A stretch of DNA of 64,000 nt from Staphylococcus sp. KG4-3. Its GTDB lineage: Bacteria; Bacillota; Bacilli; Staphylococcales; Staphylococcaceae. The position numbers and the translations under genes were made by a program. The stretch spans positions 682,001-746,000 of the forward strand of contig NZ_CP166245.1 in NCBI RefSeq assembly GCF_033597815.2, written 5' to 3'. Position 1 is the first letter of the stretch; each line of letters begins with the position of its first letter. Under the pieces are notes generated by a model. That model was given only the letters and a program-made list of their open reading frames with translations. It ran no database searches and was not told the origin of the DNA. Below, in pieces: positions 1-7,797 of this stretch.

Positions 1-1203
1 GTAGTTAAAAAAATGATTAAAAATCTGGATTATTATTTATCTGCGTGTCAGCTCGGTATCACTGTAACATCTTTAGGATTAGGTTGGTTAGGTGAACCGA
101 CTTTTAATAAACTATTACACCCGTTATTCGAAGCGCTCCACTTGCCAGACCCGTTAACGACAACAATATCATTTATTGTCTCATTTATAATTGTAACTTA
201 TTTACATGTAGTACTCGGTGAATTAGCACCTAAAACGTTAGCAATACAACATACTGAAAAATTAGCATTGGTCTATTCAAGACCATTGTTCTATTTTGGT
301 GTAATTATGAAGCCACTGATTTGGTTAATGAATGGTTCAGCGAGAATGATTATTCGTATGTTTGGTGTTGATCCCGATGCTAATAATGACGCAATGTCAG
401 AAGAAGAAATAAAAATAATAATCAACAATAGCTATAATGGTGGAGAGATTAATCAGACCGAATTAGCTTACATGCAAAATATCTTTTCATTTGATGAAAG
501 ACAAGCTAAAGATATTATGGTGCCGCGTACGCAAATGATAACGATGAATGAACCATTTAACGTGGATGAATTGTTAGATACAATCAAAAAACATCAATTT
601 ACTCGTTATCCTATTACAGCTGATGGCGATAAAGACCATGTAAAAGGGTTTATTAATGTGAAAGAGTTTTTAACTGAATACGCTTCAGGTAAACAAATGA
701 AAGTTAGTAATTATGTACATGATTTACCTATGATTTCAGAAACAACACGTATTAGCGATGCACTAGTTCGTATGCAAAGAGAACATGTCCATATTTCTCT
801 TATCATAGATGAATATGGTGGTACAGCTGGTATATTAACAATGGAAGATATTTTAGAAGAAATTGTTGGTGAAATTCGAGATGAATTCGATGATGATGAA
901 GTCAATGATATTGTAAAAATAACAGACAGTAGATATCAAATCAATGGTCGTGTATTATTAGATGATTTACAAGATCAATTAGATATTGAATTTGAAGATT
1001 CAGAGGACATTGATACGATTGGTGGTTGGTTACAGGCACACAATACGAATCTACAACAGAATGATTATGTTGATACTGAATATGATAGATGGGTTATTTC
1101 TGAAATTGATAACCATCAAATCATTACTGTTATTTTAGAATTAGAATATCATAAAAATAGACCAACACTAGAAGAAGAAGCCGAGGAAGAAGAAAACAAC
1201 TAA
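1..1203 (+). CDS. CNNM/CBS-domain membrane protein (HlyC/CorC family), 5' end outside window
   Basis: The reading frame is open from base 1, and codons before the first ATG at 13 (V-V-K-K) continue the family sequence, so the true start lies upstream of the window. The visible part has the end of the CNNM (DUF21) membrane domain with the motif GWLGEPTF and a hydrophobic segment near residues 45-65 (from the ATG at 13). Two CBS domains follow (about 165-285), with MVPRTQM at the first, then a CorC_HlyC C-terminal domain and an acidic tail. The family covers divalent-cation (Mg2+) efflux or tolerance proteins, including the Mpf proteins of S. aureus. The old name hemolysin homologue is misleading. 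A terminator hairpin follows directly. Confidence 0.9.
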   Translation, partial: VVKKMIKNLDYYLSACQLGITVTSLGLGWLGEPTFNKLLHPLFEALHLPDPLTTTISFIVSFIIVTYLHVVLGELAPKTLAIQHTEKLALVYSRPLFYFGVIMKPLIWLMNGSARMIIRMFGVDPDANNDAMSEEEIKIIINNSYNGGEINQTELAYMQNIFSFDERQAKDIMVPRTQMITMNEPFNVDELLDTIKKHQFTRYPITADGDKDHVKGFINVKEFLTEYASGKQMKVSNYVHDLPMISETTRISDALVRMQREHVHISLIIDEYGGTAGILTMEDILEEIVGEIRDEFDDDEVNDIVKITDSRYQINGRVLLDDLQDQLDIEFEDSEDIDTIGGWLQAHNTNLQQNDYVDTEYDRWVISEIDNHQIITVILELEYHKNRPTLEEEAEEEENN

Positions 1204-1246
1204 AATTTACCTATTAATGTAGAGACATAACATTAATGATGAAGTG

Positions 1247-1290
1247 GGAGAGAAATCAATTTTAATAAAATGATTTCTCTCCTATTTTTT
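1247..1290 (+). terminator. Rho-independent terminator after CNNM/CBS gene
   Basis: A 12-bp perfect stem (GGAGAGAAATCA with its complement at 1271-1282) is followed by a T-rich run. The arm sequence belongs to a recurring group of staphylococcal hairpins carrying GTGGGA-like and GAAATCA words, seen again at 45422-45466 and 61230-61280. Confidence 0.8.
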
Positions 1291-1532
1291 GTATTAATAA
1301 TATAACTAAAAATGGATTAATCGAAGGTGTTTTGGTTAATTTTTGAAGTTCCGTATTTCAATAGACTTTTATTAATAGAAGAACTAAATATACAGTAAGT
1401 AATCACTTTCAAAAGGCTAATGCGTTATGCTTCGTTAAAGATAAAAGTGTGAGATAGTATATTTTTATATCTACACGTATTAAAATAAAGACATTACTTA
1501 TAAAAATAAAGTAATCAGAAAGGGGATTAACA
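1291..1532. other. Intergenic leader before the aldo/keto reductase
   Basis: About 240 bases of AT-rich sequence without a supportable ORF. The end holds the ribosome-binding site of the next gene (AGAAAGGGG at about 1517-1525). I see no riboswitch or operator I can name here. Confidence 0.5.
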
Positions 1533-2372
1533 ATGATAGAAGACGTATATTATTTAAATAATGGTTACCCAATGCCTAAAGTGGGCTTAGGTGTTTATAA
1601 AATTACAGAGGAAGAGATGGAACAAGCTGTGACAGCAGCATTAGAAGTTGGATACCGTGCATTTGATACAGCTTATTTCTATAAAAATGAAATTGCATTA
1701 GGTAATGCATTGAAAAAATCAGACGTACCTAGAGAAGATCTATTTATTACCTCTAAATTATGGAATGATTATCAAGGGTATGATCAAACGATTGAATTCT
1801 TTACCAAATCTATTGAAAACCTTGGCACTGATTACTTAGATCTATTCTTAATACATTGGCCATGTGAAGCGGATGGGTTGTTTATTGAGAGTTATAAAGC
1901 AATGGAGAAATTATATGAAGAGGGACGTATCCGTGCCATTGGCGTATGTAATTTTAACCAACATCATTTAGAAAAGCTCATGGAAGCAACTGAAGTTGTG
2001 CCTGCTGTGAATCAGATAGAAGTGCACCCTAATTTCAATCAACAAGCATTACAAGAATATTGTGACAGCCATGATATTGCAGTTACTGCTTGGATGCCGT
2101 TAATGAGAAATAGAGGATTGCTTGAATATGATGTTATTACAAAATTAGCTAAACGCTATAATAAAACACCAGCTCAAATTGTACTCCGTTGGCATCTAGC
2201 GCATAATAGACTAGTGATTCCAAAGTCTAAGACGCCTGAACGTATTAAAGAAAATTATGATATCTTTGATTTTAATTTAGAACTTACTGATATTGCTGAA
2301 ATTGATAGCTTAAATAAAGATGAGCGACAAGGCAATGATCCTGACAAGGTTCGTATAGGAACATTAAAATAA
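1533..2372 (+). CDS. Aldo/keto reductase
   Basis: A 279-residue NADPH-dependent oxidoreductase of the aldo/keto reductase superfamily, which reduces aldehydes and ketones. The catalytic tetrad is visible: D45 and Y50 in FDTAYFY, K75 in TSKLW and H108 in LIHWP. The C-terminal cofactor-binding signature IPKSKTPERIKEN is also present. Length and layout are normal for the family (AKR5-like 2,5-diketogluconate reductase group). The start is set by AAAGGGG upstream. It is flanked by terminators on both sides, so it is probably transcribed alone. The physiological substrate cannot be told from sequence. Confidence 0.93.
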   Translation: MIEDVYYLNNGYPMPKVGLGVYKITEEEMEQAVTAALEVGYRAFDTAYFYKNEIALGNALKKSDVPREDLFITSKLWNDYQGYDQTIEFFTKSIENLGTDYLDLFLIHWPCEADGLFIESYKAMEKLYEEGRIRAIGVCNFNQHHLEKLMEATEVVPAVNQIEVHPNFNQQALQEYCDSHDIAVTAWMPLMRNRGLLEYDVITKLAKRYNKTPAQIVLRWHLAHNRLVIPKSKTPERIKENYDIFDFNLELTDIAEIDSLNKDERQGNDPDKVRIGTLK

Positions 2373-2378
2373 CTTTGA

Positions 2379-2427
2379 AAGAGACTATGTGTTCAATTAA
2401 TTTCTGAATAGATAGTCTCTTCTTTAT
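2379..2427 (+). terminator. Terminator after aldo/keto reductase
   Basis: Inverted repeat AGAGACTAT / ATAGTCTCT with a loop of about 23 bases, followed by TCTTTATT. It begins only a few bases past the stop codon. Confidence 0.7.
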
Positions 2428-2670
2428 TGTGGTGATGGTTTTTATTTTCAAATAATGGAAATAATTGATAGACTTAAAGTAACAATTTATAATTTTTATA
2501 AGTTTATATTTCAGTCAATATTAGCATTTTGATTAAAAATTCAATAGATGAATGATTTTGTATTTTTTTAAACAATCTTAAAATTAATTCATTTTTAAAA
2601 ATCTTCGCTTAAAAGTTAAGTTTTAATATTTAGTATTAAGGCTATATAAAGATTATGTAAATCTAAATGA

Positions 2671-2697
2671 TTTATATAGCATAATGATGGTGGGAAT
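2671..2697 (+). promoter_or_regulatory. Possible sigma-B promoter of csbB
   Basis: GGGAAT at 2692-2697 fits the sigma-B -10 (GGGWAW), with a weak GTTTAA-like -35 (TTTATA, 2671-2676) 15 bases upstream. csbB is a known general-stress gene in Bacillus, which is why the match was noted. The -35 is poor. The rest of the 370-base gap (2428-2670) is AT-rich with nothing I recognise. Confidence 0.35.
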
Positions 2698-2741
2698 TGA
2701 TAAAGTAAAAATTGAAGTAATTGAAATGAAGGTGTTTATAT

Positions 2742-3803
2742 ATGCAAATAAGAGTTATAGTACCTTGTTATAATGAAGGTGAAGTAATAGTAAAGACGTA
2801 TGAACGATTGACTGAAATATTATCGAAAGATAGTCAGAATCATCATTATGACTATGATTTATTATTTGTAGATGACGGAAGTAAAGATAAGACCATTAAT
2901 TATATTCAAGATATGGCCACGAAAGATGAACATGTTAAATTTATCTCCTTTAGTCGTAATTTTGGCAAAGAGTCAGCAATGATTGCCGGATACCAACATA
3001 GTGAAAATTGTGATGGCGTAATTATGATTGATGCAGATTTGCAACATCCACCTGAATTAATACCTCAAATGATAGAAGGTTATATGGATGGTTATGACCA
3101 AGTTATAGCCAAAAGAGATAGAACGGGTGAAAATAAATCTAGAAAATTGATGACAAAAATTTATTATAAATTAATAAATCATTTTGTAGAAGATATTAAA
3201 TTAGAAGATGGCGTTGGAGATTTTAGATTGTTAAGCCAACGTGCAGTACAATCTTTGACTCAATTAGATGAATATAATAGATTTTCTAAAGGTTTATACG
3301 AATGGATAGGCTATAACACCAAAGTCTTTACCTATGAAAATGTTGAGCGTGAGGATGGGGAATCTAAATGGTCATTTAGTAAATTATTGAATTATGGTAT
3401 TGACGGTCTGATTTCATTCAACAATAAACCTTTACGTGCGATGATTTATCTCGGACTAATGGTATTCTTTATTAGTTTGTTATATATCGGTTATATATCA
3501 GTAGGTATTATGATCAGAGGCGTTGAAACACCTGGTTATTTCTCTACAATTGCTGCTATATTATTACTTGGTGGCATCCAACTCATTTCAATTGGGATTG
3601 TCGGTGAATATATCGGCCGTATATATTACGAAGTGAAACAACGACCAAAATATATTGTACAGGCTTCTAATTTCAAATGTGCTGATGAAGCAAATTATAA
3701 AAATATCACGCAAGATATCAATGATGATGTAGGAAATAGTGAGCGTAGAAAATCTTCAAAAACACAAGATAAAAAGAAAAAAGAACTAATTAAAAATAGA
3801 TGA
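2742..3803 (+). CDS. csbB: CsbB-type membrane glycosyltransferase
   Basis: A 353-residue family-2 glycosyltransferase. The GT-A fold has VPCYNE at the N-terminus, DDGS at 44-47 and DADLQHPPE from residue 97, then two membrane segments (about 231-259 and 268-292) and a lysine-rich tail. In S. aureus CsbB is thought to load GlcNAc onto undecaprenyl phosphate, for transfer to lipoteichoic acid by the flippase-like GtcA and the polytopic YfhO. Neither partner is in this window, but ltaS is 8 kb away. RBS GAAGGTG fits this ATG. In S. aureus saeRS lies beside this gene; here it does not. Substrate and symbol are inferred from synteny and domain layout. Confidence 0.85.
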   Translation: MQIRVIVPCYNEGEVIVKTYERLTEILSKDSQNHHYDYDLLFVDDGSKDKTINYIQDMATKDEHVKFISFSRNFGKESAMIAGYQHSENCDGVIMIDADLQHPPELIPQMIEGYMDGYDQVIAKRDRTGENKSRKLMTKIYYKLINHFVEDIKLEDGVGDFRLLSQRAVQSLTQLDEYNRFSKGLYEWIGYNTKVFTYENVEREDGESKWSFSKLLNYGIDGLISFNNKPLRAMIYLGLMVFFISLLYIGYISVGIMIRGVETPGYFSTIAAILLLGGIQLISIGIVGEYIGRIYYEVKQRPKYIVQASNFKCADEANYKNITQDINDDVGNSERRKSSKTQDKKKKELIKNR

Positions 3804-3865
3804 ATTTTAATTAACTCTTGATTAAAACAAAGTACAATGAACTTATAAAAGGAAAAGCAATAAGT

Positions 3866-3900
3866 AAGCGTCCGAGACATAACAATTGTCTCGGACGCTT
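3866..3900. terminator. Bidirectional hairpin of the GACA/TGTC repeat family
   Basis: A 14-bp perfect stem from AAGCGTCCGAGACA to its complement around a 7-base loop, then TTTTG. It separates csbB (+) from the convergent GlsB-like gene (-). It is one of four related hairpins in the window (14378, 27574, 45310), all with a GACA/TGTC core and different outer stems. Confidence 0.8.
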
Positions 3901-3988
3901 TTGTCTTGGCAGCCACAAAATCTCGAGTTGATTTCTGTGAACCGCCCCATATTAATATTAGTAAATCATTACGTTTCATTATGATTGA

Positions 3989-4243
3989 TTATTTTTTACG
4001 TAATTTACCAAAAATGAATGAAACCACTGCAACTAAAATAATTGTACCGATTAATGCTGGGAAGATTGCGATGCCACCTAAGTGCCAACCCCAGTCACCA
4101 AAAATCCATGAACCTAATGCTGCACCTACGATACCAGCAATAATATTACCTAAAATCCCGCCTGGGATATCTTTACCGACAATGCCACCAGCTATCCAGC
4201 CGATTAAGCCGCCGACAATTAACATAAGTATAAATCCAAACAT
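3989..4243 (-). CDS. GlsB/YeaQ/YmgE-type small membrane stress protein
   Basis: An 84-residue, very hydrophobic glycine-rich protein with three predicted membrane segments. It carries the family pattern GGLIGWIAGGIVG near residues 11-23 and GIIGN-like motifs (GGILGNIIAGIVGAALG). The family is annotated as transglycosylase-associated or general stress protein; its biochemical role is unclear. Start chosen by AAAGGAGG 8 bases upstream. It is convergent with csbB, and the hairpin at 3866-3900 ends both. Confidence 0.88.
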   Translation of the reverse strand: MFGFILMLIVGGLIGWIAGGIVGKDIPGGILGNIIAGIVGAALGSWIFGDWGWHLGGIAIFPALIGTIILVAVVSFIFGKLRKK

Positions 4244-4282
4244 AATTTAACCTCCTTTAAGAAATTATTTAACTGTTTATTT

Positions 4283-4308
4283 ATACCACAAAATATAATA
4301 TGTTAATC
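4283..4308 (-). promoter_or_regulatory. Possible sigma-B promoter of the GlsB-like gene
   Basis: On the minus strand, GATTAA (4308-4303) and TGGTAT (4288-4283) are separated by 14 bases, close to the sigma-B pattern GTTTAA-N12..14-GGGTAT. The site is about 40 bases before the start codon. One mismatch per box, so it is tentative. Confidence 0.35.
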
Positions 4309-4900
4309 ATTTATGTGAAAAAAATATATTCTGCCATAATAAGAAAAATATAAATAGCAAATGAACTATAATAAAGGCATACCAGTAAGGCGTTAATAGC
4401 ATCATTATCGTAAAAGCACCGATTATACATATTTGGCCTATTAAAATTGGATGCTTGATACGTTGTAATAGCTTAAGTTGCTCTTTTTCCTTTGGTTGAA
4501 AAGTACTATAGAAAAGTAATATTGCACCAACTAGGAATATAGCAGGGGCTAAATATGGGATAGACATATAATACGAGTCGTGACTAGTACTATATGTAAG
4601 AATTAATGATGTACTCATGATAATTGTTAAAATAACTGCAATGAATTTTTGATCTGTAATTTTATAAGCAGTTATCTTACGATTTAAATAAAGTTGTAAT
4701 AAAGTCCAAATAAATAATTGTGTGATTGTATAAAAAGCGATGTAATCATATTCACCGACTAAAAATAAATTAATAATACCATTGAGTGTTATTGCAATCA
4801 GTATAGAGCTAAACTTTAGTTGTTTGAAATTCTGACGATATAAATCAATGCCGAGCACAATTAATACCGTAGCTATATTTATAATTATATTAATTAGCAT
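4307..4900 (-). CDS. Polytopic membrane protein of unknown function
   Basis: A 197-residue protein with about six hydrophobic segments joined by short polar loops and a basic loop (QPKEKEQLKLLQRIKH) before the last two. I do not recognise a family. The start is supported by AGGAG 6 bases upstream. The gene lies 64 bases upstream of the GlsB-like gene on the same strand, and the candidate stress promoter of that gene overlaps its 3' end. It occupies the place between csbB and the que operon where S. aureus carries sae genes. Confidence 0.7.
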   Translation of the reverse strand: MLINIIINIATVLIVLGIDLYRQNFKQLKFSSILIAITLNGIINLFLVGEYDYIAFYTITQLFIWTLLQLYLNRKITAYKITDQKFIAVILTIIMSTSLILTYSTSHDSYYMSIPYLAPAIFLVGAILLFYSTFQPKEKEQLKLLQRIKHPILIGQICIIGAFTIMMLLTPYWYAFIIVHLLFIFFLLWQNIFFSHK

Positions 4901-5075
4901 GCTGCTCTCCTAACCTAAATACTTCACTGCAACATTATATCAATTAAGTGAAAGTTAATCATTTAATTACATAATTTCTTCAAAGCATCATCATTCAAAT
5001 GTGATTAAAAATGATGTTAAATGCATAATAAAAATAATTTTACAGTGATGACCAACTATATATTTTTGCATCACT

Positions 5076-5122
5076 AAAAAGCGATTCGTTATATAGACAA
5101 AGAGCATTATACAACGGATCGC
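5076..5122 (-). terminator. Terminator of the queCDE operon
   Basis: Read on the minus strand: GCGATCCGTT, a 22-base loop, AACGAATCGC (one G-T pair), then TTTTT. It begins about 15 bases after the queE stop. Confidence 0.75.
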
Positions 5123-5136
5123 ATAGATTACACAAT

Positions 5137-5853
5137 TTAAACACCTTTTTTGTTACTCCAAAGCAATGTGTGTAATTGAGGTAGAACATATACATTGTTC
5201 ATATCACTACTGACCATTACGCGGTCTACTAACGTTTCATATAACGTTAATAACTTTTTAGTGTGTGATTCTACGTATTCACCATCTAAGTAAGGATTGC
5301 CTACTTGTAAGTAAAAGGGAATAGCAGGGTATCTGTGATGGATTTTTTTAGCAAATTCATAGTCTTCGTCATCGAAAATAACAACTTTTAGATTTAGTGA
5401 TTCTGGTACACATTGTTCAATGACTTCATCTAATATAGGCAAGTTTGGTTTCATTTTTGAACTTGGTGGTTTGGGACTTATCGTTAAGTCATCTATTTGA
5501 GTCATCCACGGTTGGAACTTACTACCTTGCGTTTCTAAAGCACTTTGTATGTGTTTTTCATCAAATAAATCAACTAATTGTTGAATCCCTTTAATTAGGG
5601 CAGGGTTACCACCAGAAATTGTAACGTGGTTAAAAGAGTCTCCAGCAATCTCATATAAAGCATCATAAATTTCTTCAGCAGTCATCATACGAATATCTTC
5701 TTTAGCGCTACCGTCCCAAGTAAAACTAGAATCACACCAACTGCAACGATAATCACAACCGGCAGTTCGTACAAACATGGTCTTGCGGCCTATGACACGG
5801 CCTTCACCTTGAATTGTTGGACCGAAAATTTCTAATACAGGTATTTTACTCAT
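5137..5853 (-). CDS. queE: 7-carboxy-7-deazaguanine synthase (radical SAM)
   Basis: QueE converts 6-carboxytetrahydropterin to 7-carboxy-7-deazaguanine in queuosine precursor synthesis. The radical-SAM cluster motif is C33-X3-C37-X2-C40 (GCDYRCSWCDS), followed by SGGNPAL, the GGxP-like SAM-binding motif. I chose the ATG at 5853, giving 238 residues (MSKIPVLEIFGP), because CAAAGGAGC lies at the right distance. A longer in-frame start exists at 5886 but lacks such a site. The start overlaps the end of queD (ATGAGTAA), indicating translational coupling. Last gene of queC-queD-queE. Confidence 0.95.
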   Translation of the reverse strand: MSKIPVLEIFGPTIQGEGRVIGRKTMFVRTAGCDYRCSWCDSSFTWDGSAKEDIRMMTAEEIYDALYEIAGDSFNHVTISGGNPALIKGIQQLVDLFDEKHIQSALETQGSKFQPWMTQIDDLTISPKPPSSKMKPNLPILDEVIEQCVPESLNLKVVIFDDEDYEFAKKIHHRYPAIPFYLQVGNPYLDGEYVESHTKKLLTLYETLVDRVMVSSDMNNVYVLPQLHTLLWSNKKGV

Positions 5854-6274
5854 GATTATGTTGCTCCTTTGGTCTGTATACGACATAGCTTGTCGGCGTT
5901 TCTCTTACATAGACTTGAACACATTTAGGTTGATTGCTACGCTGGTTTAAAGATGTTTGAACCATTTCGTATATAGTTTGAGCTACAATTTCAGTAGAAG
6001 GGCTTTTTCCTTCGAATTGTGGTAAATCATTAAGTAAGTGGTGATCGAATTGACCGTGAACTAATTTCTTTAGCTCGCTAAAATTTACTAAAAAACCATT
6101 GTGATCTAATGAATCGCCAACAATCGTTAAATTAACAAAATAAGTATGACCATGTGTGCGCATGCATTTGCCTGCATCTTCACTTGGTATATAATGCGCT
6201 GCAGAAAAATTAAAGTCTTTATTTAGTTCGAAAGTATATGGATGTTGTACGCTTGGATAATTTTGTTGGAACAT
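5846..6274 (-). CDS. queD: 6-carboxy-5,6,7,8-tetrahydropterin synthase
   Basis: A 142-residue T-fold enzyme of the PTPS/QueD family, which makes 6-carboxytetrahydropterin from dihydroneopterin triphosphate. Zinc ligands H27 (FSAAHYI), H41 and H43 (THGHTY) are visible, and C37 in GKCMRTHGH is the catalytic cysteine. Position between queC and queE identifies it as QueD rather than eukaryotic-type PTPS. The queC stop lies two bases before the ATG region, and the RBS (AAAGGAGAG) lies inside the queC end. Confidence 0.95.
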   Translation of the reverse strand: MFQQNYPSVQHPYTFELNKDFNFSAAHYIPSEDAGKCMRTHGHTYFVNLTIVGDSLDHNGFLVNFSELKKLVHGQFDHHLLNDLPQFEGKSPSTEIVAQTIYEMVQTSLNQRSNQPKCVQVYVRETPTSYVVYRPKEQHNHE

Positions 6275-6276
6275 AA

Positions 6277-6948
6277 TTAATTCTCTCCTTTTTCAGCTAA
6301 ATAGGTATTTAAACCATGCGCTCTTAATTCGCAAGCAGGGCATTCTCCACACCCTTCGCCAACGATGCCGTTATAGCAAGTAAGCGTGTTGTAACGAATA
6401 TAGTCTAGCGCTCCGAGTTCATCACTTAATGCCCAAGTTGCTTTTTTATCTAACCACATTAAAGGTGTATGAATTACAAAGTCTTTATCCATGGATAGTG
6501 ATAACGTTACATTCATTGATTTAATAAAACTATCTCTACAATCAGGGTACCCTGAAAAATCCGTCTCGCATACACCGGTAATGATATTTTTAGTGTTTGT
6601 CTGGTATGCTAAGGCACCAGCAAAAGATAAGAATAGTAAATTTCTTGCAGGAACAAATGTATTAGGGATACCATCTTCTCCTACTTCGATATCCATATCG
6701 TGTTGCGTAAGAGCATTAGGTGTTAGTTGTGAAAGTAAAGACATATCTAAGATGTGATGTTTAACATGTTGTTCTTCTGCAATACGTTTTGCTACTTCAA
6801 TTTCTGTATCGTGTCTTTGGCCGTATGCGAATGTAACTAGTTCTACACTTTCAAAATATTTTTTAGCCCAAAATAAACAAGTCGTACTATCTTGTCCTCC
6901 GCTAAATACTACGATAGCTTTGTCATTGTCTAAAGATTGTTGCGTCAT
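6277..6948 (-). CDS. queC: 7-cyano-7-deazaguanine synthase
   Basis: QueC converts 7-carboxy-7-deazaguanine to preQ0 with ATP and ammonia. It has the PP-loop SGGQDST (16-22) and a zinc site C191, C200, C203, C206 ([16 protein letters not shown]). Length 223 is normal. It is the first gene of the que operon, with AAGGAG before the ATG, about 105 bases downstream of a preQ1-I riboswitch aptamer. Confidence 0.96.
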   Translation of the reverse strand: MTQQSLDNDKAIVVFSGGQDSTTCLFWAKKYFESVELVTFAYGQRHDTEIEVAKRIAEEQHVKHHILDMSLLSQLTPNALTQHDMDIEVGEDGIPNTFVPARNLLFLSFAGALAYQTNTKNIITGVCETDFSGYPDCRDSFIKSMNVTLSLSMDKDFVIHTPLMWLDKKATWALSDELGALDYIRYNTLTCYNGIVGEGCGECPACELRAHGLNTYLAEKGEN

Positions 6949-7021
6949 ATTGCTTGCACTCCTTCATATTGTCAAACTAGCTGTTATAACTCATGCTATG
7001 ACGGCATAAAAAAACGTCCAT

Positions 7022-7053
7022 CTCTATAAAAAAGACAGACGAAAATCATGTGT
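7022..7053 (-). terminator. Riboswitch expression platform: short terminator hairpin
   Basis: On the minus strand the aptamer is followed by AGACA, a loop, TGTCT and TTTTTT, a short intrinsic terminator. The same T-run plus ATAGAG (7022-7033) can instead pair with the CTCTATAAAAA of the aptamer 3' arm (7059-7069). That makes a longer hairpin which buries the T-run and part of the aptamer, consistent with a ligand-controlled switch. Confidence 0.6.
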
Positions 7054-7089
7054 CTAGTTTTTTATAGAGGGTATCAGCTAGGAACCTCT
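7054..7089 (-). ncRNA. PreQ1-I riboswitch aptamer
   Basis: The 36-base minus-strand sequence matches the class I preQ1 aptamer throughout: P1 strand AGAGGTTC, loop CCTAGCTGATA, P1 return ACCCTCTA and the A-rich tail TAAAAAACTAG that forms the pseudoknot. It sits about 18 bases after the predicted transcription start and upstream of queC, the expected target. In this family, binding of preQ1 reduces expression of the biosynthetic operon. Confidence 0.95.
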
Positions 7090-7113
7090 TTGTATTCATT
7101 TATAACGTGATTT

Positions 7114-7142
7114 AGAATAATATATTTAAACTGTAAAATCAA
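7114..7142 (-). promoter_or_regulatory. Sigma-A promoter of queCDE
   Basis: On the minus strand TTGATT (7142-7137), a 17-base spacer and TATTCT (7119-7114) place transcription start near 7107, just ahead of the riboswitch. Confidence 0.7.
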
Positions 7143-7203
7143 GTTAATATTTGTGATAATAAGTATAACAGAATAACGAAGATATTTAAAAAGAGGCGAC
7201 GAA

Positions 7204-7797
7204 ATGATACTAATTATAGATAATAAAGATTCGTTCACTTATAACATCGTAGATTATATTAAGCAAAGTTATCGAGGGCAAGTTAAGGTTATTGATGTAG
7301 AAACGGTGACAAATGAACGAATTCGTTTACATCAACCTGATGCAATTATAATTTCACCGGGACCAGGTTCTCCTAAGGACTATCCTATATTAAATGAAGT
7401 AATTCAAACATTTTCTACAGAGGTGCCCATATTAGGCGTTTGTTTAGGGTTTCAACAAATTGTGACTTATTTCGGTGGAAATATAATAAAAAGTGATAAA
7501 CCTATTCATGGTCATACAACACGCATAACACATAAAGGTATAGGTATCTTTGATGGTTTGCCTGAATCATTCGATGTGATGCGTTATCACTCTTTAAAAG
7601 CGGAGCGATCATCCTTTCCAGAAACATTAACTGTTACAGCTACAAATAATGAAGACATTATAATGGCTTTGGAACATAAATTATTACCTATTTATGGAGT
7701 ACAATATCACCCTGAATCCATATTAAGTGAATATGGTCTTAAACAGATTCAAATATTTATAGATATAGTGGAGGTCTACCATGCAAATACACTTTAA
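7204..7797 (+). CDS. pabA: Aminodeoxychorismate synthase, glutamine amidotransferase subunit
   Basis: Class I glutamine amidotransferase that supplies ammonia to PabB for 4-amino-4-deoxychorismate (folate pathway). The catalytic triad is C80 (GVCLGFQQ), H169 and E171 (QYHPES), and SPGPGSP is at 51-57. It could also serve anthranilate synthase, but the pabB and pabC genes downstream make PabA the better call. RBS AGAGGCG. The end overlaps the pabB start by 17 bases. Confidence 0.93.
   Translation: MILIIDNKDSFTYNIVDYIKQSYRGQVKVIDVETVTNERIRLHQPDAIIISPGPGSPKDYPILNEVIQTFSTEVPILGVCLGFQQIVTYFGGNIIKSDKPIHGHTTRITHKGIGIFDGLPESFDVMRYHSLKAERSSFPETLTVTATNNEDIIMALEHKLLPIYGVQYHPESILSEYGLKQIQIFIDIVEVYHANTL

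Noticed and set aside
3906..4250. 114-codon plus-strand frame opposite the GlsB-like gene
   Set aside because: Shadow of the minus-strand gene, which has a strong ribosome-binding site and a family match.
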